From Bradyrhizobium sp. CCGB01 (GTDB taxonomy: Bacteria; Pseudomonadota; Alphaproteobacteria; Rhizobiales; Xanthobacteraceae), in NCBI RefSeq assembly GCF_024199795.1, contig NZ_JANADK010000001.1, forward strand, positions 6,572,001-6,636,000: a stretch of 64,000 nt of DNA, in the 5' to 3' direction. The translations under genes and the position numbers were made by a program. This document shows positions 9,701-17,029 of this stretch, piece after piece. Position 1 is the stretch's first letter. Every line of letters starts with the position of its first letter. A model generated the notes under the pieces. The model did not search any database. It was not told the origin of the DNA and saw only the letters and a program-made list of their open reading frames with translations.

Positions 9701-10443
9701 CCTCCGGCACCACCGCCCGGCGCGAGCTGTCCAACGCCGTTGATGAACTCCTGCCCCGTGATCGGGTTCCAGCTGTAGACCGTGCTGCCACTCTGGGTCG
9801 TGTAGTTCGCGCCGTACATCGTTTGTAGCGCGAGGATATCGTTGGCCATGTAGGTCTGCGGATATCCATACGCCTCGTTGGTGTACCCGCTCGTGGTCGA
9901 AGCACCGACATAGCTGCGATAGCTCATGAGGGTATATTCGCTGTCGTCGTGCGCGCCCGGCACTGCGACGTTGGCGGGCCCGCCGGTCTCCTGGCTGTGC
10001 TTGAGGCCTAAGGCGTGGCCGAGCTCGTGCAGAGCGGTCGTGAAGTAATAGTTCCCGAGCTTCGCCTGCGTGTAGTCGTAACCAGTCCCAAACCAGACGT
10101 CGCCGCCGGCCGCATAATTGCCCGGATAGTAGGCGTAGGACGTAGCGGGCTTCGACGACTGCGCGATCATGATGTCCGCGCCGTTGGTCCCCGCGTACTG
10201 GATGCTGGCATTGGTGTAGCCGAGGATCAGCCCGACCGCGTAGTTGATCCCCGCCTGCATCTGGCTCGGCGCCGAAGCGAAGCCTGAGGAGGTTGGTTCG
10301 CTGCTGCCGCCAGAGTAGGGATTCGAGTAGTCGCTCGGCGAGTCGGGAAAGCTGAAGGTGATCGCGCCGGACCATTTGTAGCCCGACAGCAGGCCGTCGA
10401 TCTCGGCATTGTTGGTGGCGCTAACGGTGACAGACGTGGCCAA
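6724..10443 (-). CDS. Secreted M10 (serralysin-type) metalloprotease with RTX and seven ~113-residue tandem repeats
   Basis: A 1239-residue protein. Residues 1-220 are a peptidase M10 catalytic domain with the zinc motif HELGHALGLKH (139-149) and a Met-turn (TLMSY, Met about 173). Residues 324-362 hold glycine-rich RTX nonapeptides (GGSGNDTI type) that bind calcium. From about 431 follow seven repeats of about 113 residues beginning ESFGST.LLQ and ending DLNGDGTIG, an EF-hand/dockerin-like calcium loop; repeats 2-6 appear identical. There is no Sec signal peptide, as expected for type I export, but no ABC/HlyD/TolC genes are nearby. Start is TTG with GGAG six bases before it. The final repeat and C-terminus are divergent, perhaps holding the export signal. 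Substrate unknown. Confidence 0.88.
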   Translation of the reverse strand: MATSVTVSATNNAEIDGLLSGYKWSGAITFSFPDSPSDYSNPYSGGSSEPTSSGFASAPSQMQAGINYAVGLILGYTNASIQYAGTNGADIMIAQSSKPATSYAYYPGNYAAGGDVWFGTGYDYTQAKLGNYYFTTALHELGHALGLKHSQETGGPANVAVPGAHDDSEYTLMSYRSYVGASTTSGYTNEAYGYPQTYMANDILALQTMYGANYTTQSGSTVYSWNPITGQEFINGVGQLAPGGGAGGSANRIYETVWDGGGVDTYDLSNYTTNLSINLNPGASSLFSSVQLANLGNGHSASGNVYNAYLYNNDARSYIDNATGGSGNDTIIGNAIANVLNGGSGNDTITGGGGNDTIMGGAGTDTAVYSGNRANYGISYNSATQTFTLVDQRAGSPDGTDMLTGLENFQFADGTVTSATLFSQLGPIALESFGSTTLLQVGSNYELGSAGPMLKYNGSLVTLGQFAPWAPIGAEQTASGFDFAWKTPGTDNYTVWSTDANGNYTGNLTEIVSGGSSVLESLETVFHQDLNGDGTIGVPSVTVESFGSTALLQVGNNYELGNAGPMLKYNGSLVTLGQFAPWAPIGAEQTASGFDFAWKTPGTDNYTVWSTDANGNYTGNLTEIVSGGSSVLESLETVFHQDLNGDGTIGVPSVTVESFGSTALLQVGNNYELGNAGPMLKYNGSLVTLGQFAPWAPIGAEQTASGFDFAWKTPGTDNYTVWSTDANGNYTGNLTEIVSGGSSVLESLETVFHQDLNGDGTIGVPSVTVESFGSTALLQVGNNYELGNAGPMLKYNGSLVTLGQFAPWAPIGAEQTASGFDFAWKTPGTDNYTVWSTDANGNYTGNLTEIVSGGSSVLESLETVFHQDLNGDGTIGVPSVTVESFGSTALLQVGNNYELGNAGPMLKYNGSLVTLGQFAPWAPIGAEQTASGFDFAWKTPGTDNYTVWSTDANGNYTGNLTEIVSGGSSVLESLETVFHQDLNGDGTIGVPSVTVESFGSTALLQVGNNYELGNAGPMLKYNGSLVTLGQFAPWAPIGAEQTASGFDFAWKTPGTDNYTVWSTDANGNYTGNLTEIVSGGSSVLESLETVFHQDLNGDETIGGPVTTIESFGSTSLLQLGNNYEHGSSGSTLKYNGALVSGQFAPSVPIGAEQSSSGFDFAWKMPGADPYTVWSADGPSWDNSAQVARVSHPIAQSSFLVSDSAIHGWQEAAVHQQAVSLFGEMYEIRSDSHIEGYIIR
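7154..9097. repeat. 339-bp perfect tandem repeat array inside the M10 protease gene
   Basis: By eye the sequence repeats with a period of exactly 339 bp for about 5.7 units, with no base difference seen between units. Periodicity breaks at the left where TTTCGTCT replaces TGCCGTCG, and at the right at the T-to-C change in CCGGCGCTACC. Each unit encodes 113 residues, so copy-number change keeps the frame. Nucleotide identity, including silent sites, indicates very recent expansion or gene conversion; it is also a place where assemblies collapse. Confidence 0.95.
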
Positions 10444-10484
10444 TGGATTCTCCGGAGCGACGCGTCGCGCACGATTTTGGGCGC

Positions 10485-11172
10485 GGGCGGGCGATTCTAG
10501 CTTCAGAGGTAAACGTTTGTCTTAAATTTGGTGTCCGTGCCTGGCCTCCGTAATGCGTTCATAAATTCCGTAGTCATACGGTGCCGCGGACACGATGCAG
10601 GTTCTGCCTGCGACTAAGTTTTGTAAAGGGACATGATGAAACTCGGCCCATTGTCAGCCGGACTGATCGGTGCCCTGGCGGTGTTTGCCGGGCCGGATCG
10701 CATGCCCATCGGAGAACAGCCTGTCATGGTCGGGAAAGCCAAGGCGGACGACAGCGCCAAAGAAAGCCAAACGGAGGGAGGACACGCTTCCTCCATGCCA
10801 ATGGCCCGGGATCCTTCCGCCGCGGTGGCAGAGGAATACGAAGCCGCCCGCCGGAAGGGAACCCGCGAGGCGTTCGAGCTCTTCATTGCACGGCATCGAG
10901 ATGACCCGCTGGCCGAGCGGGCGCGCGGCGAGCTGAAGCGCCTGTCGCGCTGATCCCTTTCACCCGGCGCCGCCAGCCAGATCAGGCCAGCCTCCGTCCT
11001 GCCGGACCCCGTCAGGCATTGCATTTCGACAGGCGGCATCCGCGCTGACGCAGACTTGCCGCATGATGTTTTCGGCACTATGGTGGCTCTGCAATCTGTC
11101 CGGAGCCTTTCACGATGCGCTTTCCGCATGCCTCGGATGCCCTGTCGCGCTTCACCGTGCTCGATCTGACCC
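10485..11172. repeat. Segmental duplication, copy 1 (partner at 28037-28708)
   Basis: From GATTCTAGCTTCAGAG onward this stretch matches the one near 28.04 kb in the same orientation, with small indels. It covers a shared leader (AAATTTGGTGTCCGTGCC), a small gene, the spacer after it, and the first codons of a CaiB-type CoA-transferase gene. Similarity stops after TGCTCGATCTGACC, where the CoA-transferase continues only in the other copy. Leader similarity suggests the promoter was copied too. Confidence 0.85.
10633..10953 (+). CDS. Small exported or membrane-anchored protein of unknown function, duplicate copy 1
   Basis: A 106-residue protein starting MMKLGPLSAGLIGALAVFAG, with a short hydrophobic N-terminal stretch that may be a signal or anchor. 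A hydrophilic middle follows, then a helical C-terminal half (EEYEAARRKGTREAFELFIA, then RHRDDPLAERARGELKRLSR) of the kind seen in single TPR-like helical hairpins. AAAGGGA precedes two adjacent ATGs; the second has better spacing. It is about 90% identical to the 110-residue product at 28172, the main difference being a four-residue deletion here. No function is recognised. Two preserved copies, both with intact frames while adjacent DNA has decayed, suggest it is a real gene. Confidence 0.65.
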   Translation: MMKLGPLSAGLIGALAVFAGPDRMPIGEQPVMVGKAKADDSAKESQTEGGHASSMPMARDPSAAVAEEYEAARRKGTREAFELFIARHRDDPLAERARGELKRLSR

Positions 11173-11262
11173 TGTCACGGACATCGAGCAAGATGGTGGC
11201 GCGGCCGCCGGAATTCGGCTTCGGCCCTGGACGAGATCTCGAGGCTGAGAGGGGCCCGGATT
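11115..11262 (+). pseudogene. CaiB/BaiF CoA-transferase remnant (5' and 3' ends fused, middle lost)
   Basis: The ATG and first codons (MRFPHASDALSRFTVLDLT) match the intact CoA-transferase at 28650. The sequence then jumps straight to its 3' end: LSRTSSKMVARPPEFG, followed one frame off by residues like DEISRLR. Nearly all of the roughly 1.1-kb middle is missing, and the segment matching EQTDEVLKEFG is also absent. It is therefore a deletion relic, not a gene, and lies at the end of duplication copy 1. Confidence 0.8.
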
Positions 11263-11329
11263 GTCTGACGGCGCTCGCCTTGGACTAATCCTGAGTTCTC
11301 ATGCGCTGTTCGCGGGACAACTGCAGAAA

Positions 11330-11570
11330 CTAGTTCGTCCATGGTCGCGACGAAACGATACAAACGCCTTGTTCGAGACGCTCCTTTGAGGTCGCAACAC
11401 GCCATGTCGCTATCGGACGATTATTCACGATCCTGGTGAGCGCGTTCATTGTTAGCCAGCCGAGCTCGACGTCGTTGAGCTTACAAGGCACTAACAGGGA
11501 GACGATGGCGCAGTGCTCGGCACCATTGTTCACCTCCAACGCGCACGACCGAGCGGCAGACTCATAGACC
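11330..11570 (-). pseudogene. IS66-family TnpC transposase C-terminal remnant
   Basis: The minus-strand frame reads SCALEVNNGAEHCAIVSLLV, PCKLNDVELGW, LTMNALTRIVNNRP. This follows the conserved IS66 transposase C-terminus (FAG...GAEHWA.IASL.ETCKLN.V.P..YL.DVLTRIV.G.P). The upstream DDE domain is missing and the downstream LLPW end is scrambled. It is oriented opposite to the IS66 TnpA fragment on the far side of the protease gene. Confidence 0.6.
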
Positions 11571-11592
11571 GACCTCTAAAGCTTAACCGGTT

Positions 11593-11856
11593 TCAATTTC
11601 CGGACAGTAGTGGGAACCTTTCGGCTCTCTCGTGGTAATCCGCGGCGATTCGCCATCCAGCGATATAGTTGGCTGCACCGCACGCGCCGCAATGCACCTT
11701 CTTTTCGCCCACTAGCCAACGTCCCTGAGCGAAGGTCGCTTCCGACGCCCGCTCAAAGCAGCTTGGACACACAAGCGGCATACGCCTAGCCTTCCATTTG
11801 TCTATGAGGTCAAATAGATTTCCGAGAACAAAAAGGCGAAAACGCTCTACTCTCAC
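11593..11856 (-). CDS. Hypothetical 87-residue protein with CxxC pairs
   Basis: The frame opens with GTG and encodes a basic, aromatic N-terminal helix (MRVERFRLFVLGNLFDLIDK) followed by LVCPSCFE and, about 25 residues later, VHCGACGAAN. Two CxxC pairs at this spacing look like a small zinc ribbon. I do not recognise a family. It sits alone in a degraded region between IS66 and IS630 relics, with no partner gene. The ordered cysteine pairs argue for a once-functional protein, but the location allows it to be a fragment. Confidence 0.4.
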   Translation of the reverse strand: MRVERFRLFVLGNLFDLIDKWKARRMPLVCPSCFERASEATFAQGRWLVGEKKVHCGACGAANYIAGWRIAADYHERAERFPLLSGN

Positions 11857-12095
11857 GGTCTGCTCCGTTCTACACGCGGCCTATGCCAATTGCTCTCGAC
11901 AAGTACGGGAGAGCGCCTGCTTCTGGAATTGTAGGTTTAGGCGAACTCCCATTTGACAGGATACCACGTGACACTTCAACGCTTTCCGCTCGTCGCGTGC
12001 TCCGGGAAAGCTCCGCACGACTGAATAATGTGATCCATTAGAGCGACATATACCAAAGATTAGACCATCAAGGATCCAATGTCCTCAGGGACTCA

Positions 12096-12377
12096 ATGCT
12101 TTGGCAACTGCGATGCAAGGTTCAGTCAGGTCTACGTGCTGGCGGTCGGCTAGGCGGCGGCTCATTGAGATCTCGGGCCCAAGGAGCACCAATTGCAACG
12201 CTTGATCTCGAAGAGATATCGCCGGAGCTCATACAGGACGAAGTGAGAAAACTTGCCGCAACCGTAGCGCCGCCTGCCATTATCCTCACAAACATAGGTC
12301 CGCGCAAAGGGCTTGATCGAAATGGAGCTTCCTGCATCCCAAGCACCAAGCTGAATCGATCGATCTTATTAGCATAA
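12096..12377 (+). CDS. Doubtful hypothetical ORF, 93 residues
   Basis: ATG follows CAGGGAC at reasonable spacing. The N-terminal third is arginine- and glycine-rich without character; the central part (PIATLDLEEISPELIQDEVR, then KLAATVAPPAIILTNI) looks like ordinary protein. No family is recognised. It lies in decayed DNA between a zinc-ribbon ORF and a CoA-transferase relic, so it may be a fragment or chance. The 240 bp before it show nothing I can name. Confidence 0.2.
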   Translation: MLWQLRCKVQSGLRAGGRLGGGSLRSRAQGAPIATLDLEEISPELIQDEVRKLAATVAPPAIILTNIGPRKGLDRNGASCIPSTKLNRSILLA

Positions 12378-12465
12378 GGATGCATGGGACGTCGAGTCCG
12401 GCGGCTCTCCCAGGACCTGCTTAGAGGAGCGCATCAAGCCGATCGAACCTGCACCCAGCGCGCGC

Positions 12466-12580
12466 CTTGGTCGGCCAACCGGTGACGCTTTCGCGTGCGC
12501 CGAGGAGGATGGTGGCGCGGCCGCTAAGTTTGGCTTCGCCCCTGACGAAATTACCGAACTGAGACTATCGGAGGTCGTTT
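12466..12580 (+). pseudogene. Second CaiB/BaiF 3'-end remnant
   Basis: The sequence translates as LVGQPVTLSRAPRRMVARP and then, after a frameshift, GFAPDEITELR. This matches the C-terminal end of the intact CoA-transferase (LVGQPVTLSRTPSKMVARPP ... GFGADEIAKLR). As in the other relic, the residues corresponding to EQTDEVLKEFG are missing. There is no start and no upstream body of the gene. Confidence 0.75.
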
Positions 12581-12698
12581 GACATTGTGCAACGCTGACG
12601 CGCGCGGCCCGCGGGACGAGTTTAGTCTGGATCGATTTGGGATTCCCAAATCACTTTGTTTCTGAATCACCGTGCTGGCTGGACGGAGGCCAGCATGG

Positions 12699-13397
12699 AT
12701 GGGCAAGCCGTACTCTGTAGATCTGCGCAAGCGCGTCGTAGCCGGCGGCCGCGGCCTGAAGGTCGACTATCACTCGGTCTGGGATTTCGTGCATGCCGAG
12801 AAGCTCAGCTTCAAAAAAAGCGTGGCGGCTGGCGAACGCGATCGTCCAGAGGTCGCGCGGCGCCGAGCCCAGTGTACAAAGTATCAAGACCGCGTCGAAA
12901 CTGAGCGGCTGGTCTTCATCGACGAGACCTGGACGCGGACCGATATGGCCCCCTGCGCCACGCGGGAGCAGACTTCACGCCAAGGTTCCCCACGGCCGCT
13001 GGAAGACCATGACCTTTCCTGGCGGCATTGCGCTGTGATCGGATCGATGCGCCGTGGTTCATCGAGGGACCGATCGACGGCGCGAGCTTTCGTACCTATG
13101 TCGAGAGGGTTCTGCTGCCCGTCCTTCGACCGGCGATATCGTCGTCTTGGACAACCTCGGCAGCCACAGGAGCAAAGCAGTTCGCCAGCTCATCCGTTCG
13201 GTCGGGGCCAAAACTGTTCTTCCTGCCAAAATACTCGCCCGACCTGAACCCGATCGAACACCAAGCTCAAGCACCTGCTCCGAAAAGCCGCCGCGCGAAC
13301 CGTCGATGCGGTCTGCGCGGCAATTGGCCAGGCGCTCGACGCTTTCACACCCGAGGAATGCGCCAACTATCTCAAAAACTCAGGCTATCGAACTTAA
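12699..13397 (+). pseudogene. IS630-family transposase remnant
   Basis: Pieces of an IS630 transposase appear in order but in several frames. They are MGKPYSVDLRKRVVA, then after an internal deletion GLKVDYHSVWDFVHAEKLSF, VFIDETWTRTDMAP (first catalytic Asp), KVPHGRWKTMTF, DAPWFIEGPIDGASFRTYVE, GDIVVLDNLGSHRSKAVRQL (second Asp), LFFLPKYSPDLNPIE (Glu), and the C-terminal FTPEECANYLKNSGYRT before TAA. The N-terminal helix-turn-helix is mostly deleted and there are at least four frameshifts, so the element is dead. Terminal inverted repeats and the TA target duplication could not be assigned. Confidence 0.9.
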
Positions 13398-13680
13398 TGC
13401 CATCGCGCTTTTGGGGCCTGCGTACTGCTCGGGGATCGTCTTGCGAGTCCGCCCAAGTGATCACGGCGATTTCGGGCCGAAGAATATCGTGCTCCACGGA
13501 GCGGAACCCCGCGTCATCGTCGACGTCCTGCTCGAATCCTACCTGCGGCCTGCCCGGGTGCGCATCTGAAGCGGCGCCGGCCCATGCCCGCATCACCCGA
13601 ATTCTCGGGCTTCCGCGCTAGGCTGTCTTCTCGCCTGATCTGTGAACAGGCCTTCCCCGCGAACATTGATCCGGTTGATT

Positions 13681-13699
13681 TATATCGTTCTACGATATA
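13681..13699. promoter_or_regulatory. Perfect palindrome, operator candidate upstream of the ClC gene
   Basis: TATATCGTTCTACGATATA is an 8-bp inverted repeat around a 3-bp centre, 74 bp before the ClC start codon. TATATCG-type dyads of this length are typical of small winged-helix regulators such as PadR-like proteins in alphaproteobacteria. No regulator gene is adjacent, so the cognate protein is unknown. The surrounding AT-rich stretch could include the promoter. Confidence 0.5.
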
Positions 13700-13772
13700 T
13701 TTCCCGCCACCGGCCGATGTGATCGGCGCCACTTCATCCTCCTCACAGTCGCGTGATCCCGATCGGACCAAG

Positions 13773-15587
13773 ATGCCACGCTCCATCCCCGCCAACTCCC
13801 TGCCGCGCCTTGGTGACTTCACGACAGACCGGCGTGTTCTGATGCTGGTCGCCATGGCCGTCTTCGTCGGCGCCGGCGGCGCGGCGACGGCGTGGCTGTT
13901 GCTGCATGCCATCGCGATCGTCACCAATGCGGTATGGCTGCATACGCTGAGCACGCAGACGCTCTCGTTGTCGGGCCTGAAGCCCGGCGTCTGGATGGTG
14001 GCAGCCCCGGCCCTCGGCGGCCTCGTCATCGGCTTGATGGCGCGCTTTGGCTCAGAGAAGATCCGCGGCCACGGCATTCCCGAGGCGATCGAGGCCATCC
14101 TCATCGGCGGCAGCCGCCTCCAGCCGAAGGTCGCCGTCCTCAAACCACTGTCGTCGGCGATCTCGATCGGTACCGGCGGCCCGTTCGGCGCCGAGGGCCC
14201 GATCATCATGACCGGCGGCGCCGTCGGCTCTCTGTTCGCGCAATGCTTCCATCTCACCGCCGCCGAGCGCAAGGCGCTGCTGGTCGCCGGTGCGACCGCG
14301 GGCATGACGGCGATCTTCGGAACCCCCGTCGCCGCCGTCATGCTTGCCGTCGAGCTTCTCCTGTTCGAGCTGAAGCCGCGCAGCCTGATTCCCGTGATCG
14401 CCGCCTGCGTGGTCTCGTCGGCACTGCGGCCGTGGCTGATCGGCAGCGGCCCGCTGTTCCCGTTCGCCGGCCAGCTCGATTTGCCGTGGTGGGGAACGCT
14501 GGCCTGCGTCGGCATTGGCATCGCGGCAGGCTTGCAATCGGGATTGCTGACCACCCTCCTCTACAAGGCCGAGGACGTCTTCGGCCATCTGCCAATTCAC
14601 TGGATGTGGTGGCCGGCGATCGGCGGATTGCTCGTCGGCGCCGGCGGCCTGATCGAGCCGCGCGCGCTCGGCGTCGGTTACGATATCATCGGCGACCTGC
14701 TCAACGACCACATTGCGGTATCGACCACGCTCCTGATCCTGTTCGTGAAGTCTGCGATCTGGATCGTTGCCCTGGCATCGGGCACCTCCGGCGGCGTCCT
14801 CGCCCCGCTTCTCATTTTCGGCGGCTGCGCCGGCTGGCTCGAAGGACAGTTGCTCCCGGGCCCGCATGGTGCGTGGGCACTGATCGGCATGGCCGCAATG
14901 ATGGGCGGCACCATGCGCTCACCGCTGACCGCGATCCTGTTCGCCGTCGAGCTGACCGGCGACTTTGCGATGCTGGGTCCGCTTCTGATCGCCACGAGCG
15001 CTGCTTATGCGCTCACCGTGCTGCTGCTCAAGCGCTCGATCCTCACCGAAAAGATCGCGCGGCGCGGCCAGCACGTCGTGCGCGAATACGGCATCGATCC
15101 GTTCGACCTGCTTCGCGTCAACGAAGTGATGGTGAAGGACGTCGATACCCTGCCTGCGGCCATGACCGTCGGCGAAGCGGTATCGTTCTTCTCCGACGGG
15201 GAACGACGTCACAAGTCCTATCCGCTGATCGATGCCGGCGGACGGGTCTCCGGTCTCGTCGGCCGCTCGGACGTCCTGCGGTGGCGCGCGGAAAGCGCCG
15301 ATGGTCGCGACACCCTGTTCGACCGCGTCTCGGACCGCTCGCTCACGCTCGGTTATCCCGACGAGCCCGTGTCGCACGTTGCCGATCGGATGGTTCTGGC
15401 GGACGTCGGGCGCGTGCCGATCGTCGAGCGCGCGACCGGGCATCTCGTCGGCCTGGTTGCCCGCAAGGATCTCCTGCGCATTCGCGCCACCGCAAGATCC
15501 ATCGAGGAACAGCGCTCGGCCTTCTTCGGCCTTGGCCGCCGCAACCCGTCAGAACGGGCGACCGCCCTCGACGATGCGCCGCTTTAG
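13773..15587 (+). CDS. ClC-family chloride channel / H+-Cl- antiporter with C-terminal CBS pair
   Basis: A 604-residue inner-membrane protein. The anion-selectivity signatures are GHGIPEA (99-105), GPFGAEGPI (136-144) with the gating glutamate at E141, and GTSGGVLAP in the later half. About ten to twelve membrane segments end near residue 430; two CBS domains follow (about 450-590) and probably regulate the channel through nucleotides. The frame is open 63 codons further upstream, but that part overlaps the palindromic site and lacks character, so ATG at MPRSIPANS is chosen. The second proton-path glutamate of antiporters is not clear here, so channel versus exchanger is undecided. Confidence 0.93.
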   Translation: MPRSIPANSLPRLGDFTTDRRVLMLVAMAVFVGAGGAATAWLLLHAIAIVTNAVWLHTLSTQTLSLSGLKPGVWMVAAPALGGLVIGLMARFGSEKIRGHGIPEAIEAILIGGSRLQPKVAVLKPLSSAISIGTGGPFGAEGPIIMTGGAVGSLFAQCFHLTAAERKALLVAGATAGMTAIFGTPVAAVMLAVELLLFELKPRSLIPVIAACVVSSALRPWLIGSGPLFPFAGQLDLPWWGTLACVGIGIAAGLQSGLLTTLLYKAEDVFGHLPIHWMWWPAIGGLLVGAGGLIEPRALGVGYDIIGDLLNDHIAVSTTLLILFVKSAIWIVALASGTSGGVLAPLLIFGGCAGWLEGQLLPGPHGAWALIGMAAMMGGTMRSPLTAILFAVELTGDFAMLGPLLIATSAAYALTVLLLKRSILTEKIARRGQHVVREYGIDPFDLLRVNEVMVKDVDTLPAAMTVGEAVSFFSDGERRHKSYPLIDAGGRVSGLVGRSDVLRWRAESADGRDTLFDRVSDRSLTLGYPDEPVSHVADRMVLADVGRVPIVERATGHLVGLVARKDLLRIRATARSIEEQRSAFFGLGRRNPSERATALDDAPL

Positions 15588-15594
15588 GCGGCGC
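15576..15594. terminator. Stem-loop at the ClC stop codon, weak terminator candidate
   Basis: GCGCCGC and GCGGCGC form a 7-bp GC stem around TTTAG, overlapping the stop codon. No T run follows, so intrinsic termination is doubtful. It separates the ClC gene from the convergent T2SS operon. Confidence 0.3.
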
Positions 15595-15761
15595 CGACGG
15601 CTGCGCCTCGTCGACGATCTGCCTTCGAATGAGTCGCGCACCAACTCTTGTTCGACTCAAGGATTACCCGGTCCAGGTAGGTCATGGTGATCTTGCCCGC
15701 CCCAGGCCTACGTGAAGCTAAGGCCTGCGCTACGTCCGAACGGTAAAGCCGTGCGGAAACG

Positions 15762-16334
15762 CTATTGAGCAGCTTGACCCGAGGGGACGCCCTTCGCCCC
15801 CAATGAGAACACCTCGTCGCGATCACCCTGCTTGAACGTTACCTCACGCGACTGCACCACGCTCAACGACCAGCCGTCGCGCGATTCACCCTGACGCATG
15901 CGAATGACCTTCTGATCGGTTCGATCCAGGAAGATTGCAATGGCGTCGCCTTCGCCGACCACTGCGCCAACAAGCACAAGCGGCGGCCCCTCGACGGGAA
16001 CGAGCGGAGGCAGTTCGGCCGCCCTTGCGGTCGGTACGGCGGCCACCACACGCGGCGCCGGACGGCGGGTCGCAGAAAAGATCGGACGCTCTTCGGTCGC
16101 GGTGAGCCCTGACAGTGGTACCGACCAGAGCGGATTGCCGCGCGCCCGGGCCTTGCTCGGAGGCTGTGCGATCGGCCGCAGCGTGCCGACATCAATGGTG
16201 TCGTTTACACCGTGTTCGATCTCTTCCGGCAGAACGGCGATGCGGGACGACGTCGCCGCCATCGCCGCGCCGGCGCTCAACGCGACAGCGGCTCCAAGCA
16301 TCGCCAATCCTATCAATTTTAGCCATTTGGCCAT
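15762..16334 (-). CDS. T2SS GspC/GspN-like inner-membrane protein
   Basis: A 190-residue protein with an N-terminal membrane helix or uncleaved signal (LKLIGLAMLGAAVALSAGAA) and a periplasmic part containing PLWSVPLSGLTATEERPIFS. A C-terminal beta domain follows (LVLVGAVVGEGDAIAIFLDR ... GESRDGWSLSVVQSREVTFK) that resembles the homology region of PulC/GspC. It is the last gene of the minus-strand gsp run and probably links the inner-membrane platform to the secretin. It lacks a PDZ domain. ATG follows AAAAGGGG; the longer open frame upstream has no membrane segment. Rhizobial genomes usually call this protein N. Confidence 0.72.
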   Translation of the reverse strand: MAKWLKLIGLAMLGAAVALSAGAAMAATSSRIAVLPEEIEHGVNDTIDVGTLRPIAQPPSKARARGNPLWSVPLSGLTATEERPIFSATRRPAPRVVAAVPTARAAELPPLVPVEGPPLVLVGAVVGEGDAIAIFLDRTDQKVIRMRQGESRDGWSLSVVQSREVTFKQGDRDEVFSLGAKGVPSGQAAQ

Positions 16335-16447
16335 CGAAACCCCTTTTAGGCTCGCTGCCGACCAAGGCGGATGCAAGCCAAGCCGCAACCTAGTTCCAAT
16401 GCCTACCGCCATCAATCCGGGACTTCAGAAATGGAGACACTCCGAAC

Positions 16448-17029
16448 CTACTTCCCCGCCTGCCACTGGCCGGAGACACCCAGGATCACCCTGACGCGGC
16501 CGGTGCCGACCTCGTTCAGCGCGGTGGTCTGCGGCACCTGGACGTCGAGCTGCTCGACAAACAGGAACGGCATGCCGGCTTCGAGATCGTAGAGCACCTT
16601 CTGAAGCGCGGGCTGGTCGAGCTCGCAGCTCACAACGAGGCCGACGAATCCGTCCTTGACCTGCGCGCCTGTTACGTCGACCTGCGAGGACTGCACCGAG
16701 CCGCCGACATTGCCGACCGCCGCCGCGACCCGCTGCAACAGATTGGCGCCCGCGACCGTCACCGTCGGCCCTTCCAGGAACGGCGTGCCGGGATGCTCGG
16801 CCATGGCTGCCGCGGCATTCTTGGCGCCACCCTTGCGGCCACGCAGCTGGTCGAGCAGGTCGGAGGTTTGCGCCAGCGCCTGACGGTGGGCGATGACATC
16901 GGCGATCGACAGGCCCGCCATCAGCAGCAGCCCGCCCGTTACCGCGAGATAGAGCGTGATCGCGATCAGCGGCGAGCCGGAGAGCGCACGTGTGACGGCA
17001 TTTCCACCCGTGATACCTGCGCGGCTCAT
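16448..17029 (-). CDS. gspM: T2SS inner-membrane platform protein GspM
   Basis: A 193-residue protein with one N-terminal membrane helix (about 20-45, IAITLYLAVTGGLLLMAGLS), a short coiled coil and a periplasmic ferredoxin-like domain containing GANLLQRVAAAVGNVGGSVQ and SCELDQPALQKVLYDLE, as in GspM/PilO-like proteins. The start codon overlaps the stop of gspL in ATGA. It partners GspL in the assembly platform. A gap of about 110 bp separates it from the C/N-like gene. Confidence 0.85.
   Translation of the reverse strand: MSRAGITGGNAVTRALSGSPLIAITLYLAVTGGLLLMAGLSIADVIAHRQALAQTSDLLDQLRGRKGGAKNAAAAMAEHPGTPFLEGPTVTVAGANLLQRVAAAVGNVGGSVQSSQVDVTGAQVKDGFVGLVVSCELDQPALQKVLYDLEAGMPFLFVEQLDVQVPQTTALNEVGTGRVRVILGVSGQWQAGK

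Noticed and set aside
13400..13680. A gene between the IS630 remnant and the ClC gene
   Set aside because: Short frames on both strands (for example GDFGPKNIVLHGAEPRVIVD) look partly protein-like, but none has a start, ribosome site or recognisable family.
13892..15715. A 607-codon plus-strand frame overlapping the ClC gene
   Set aside because: Arginine- and proline-rich product with no family features; the ClC frame explains the DNA.
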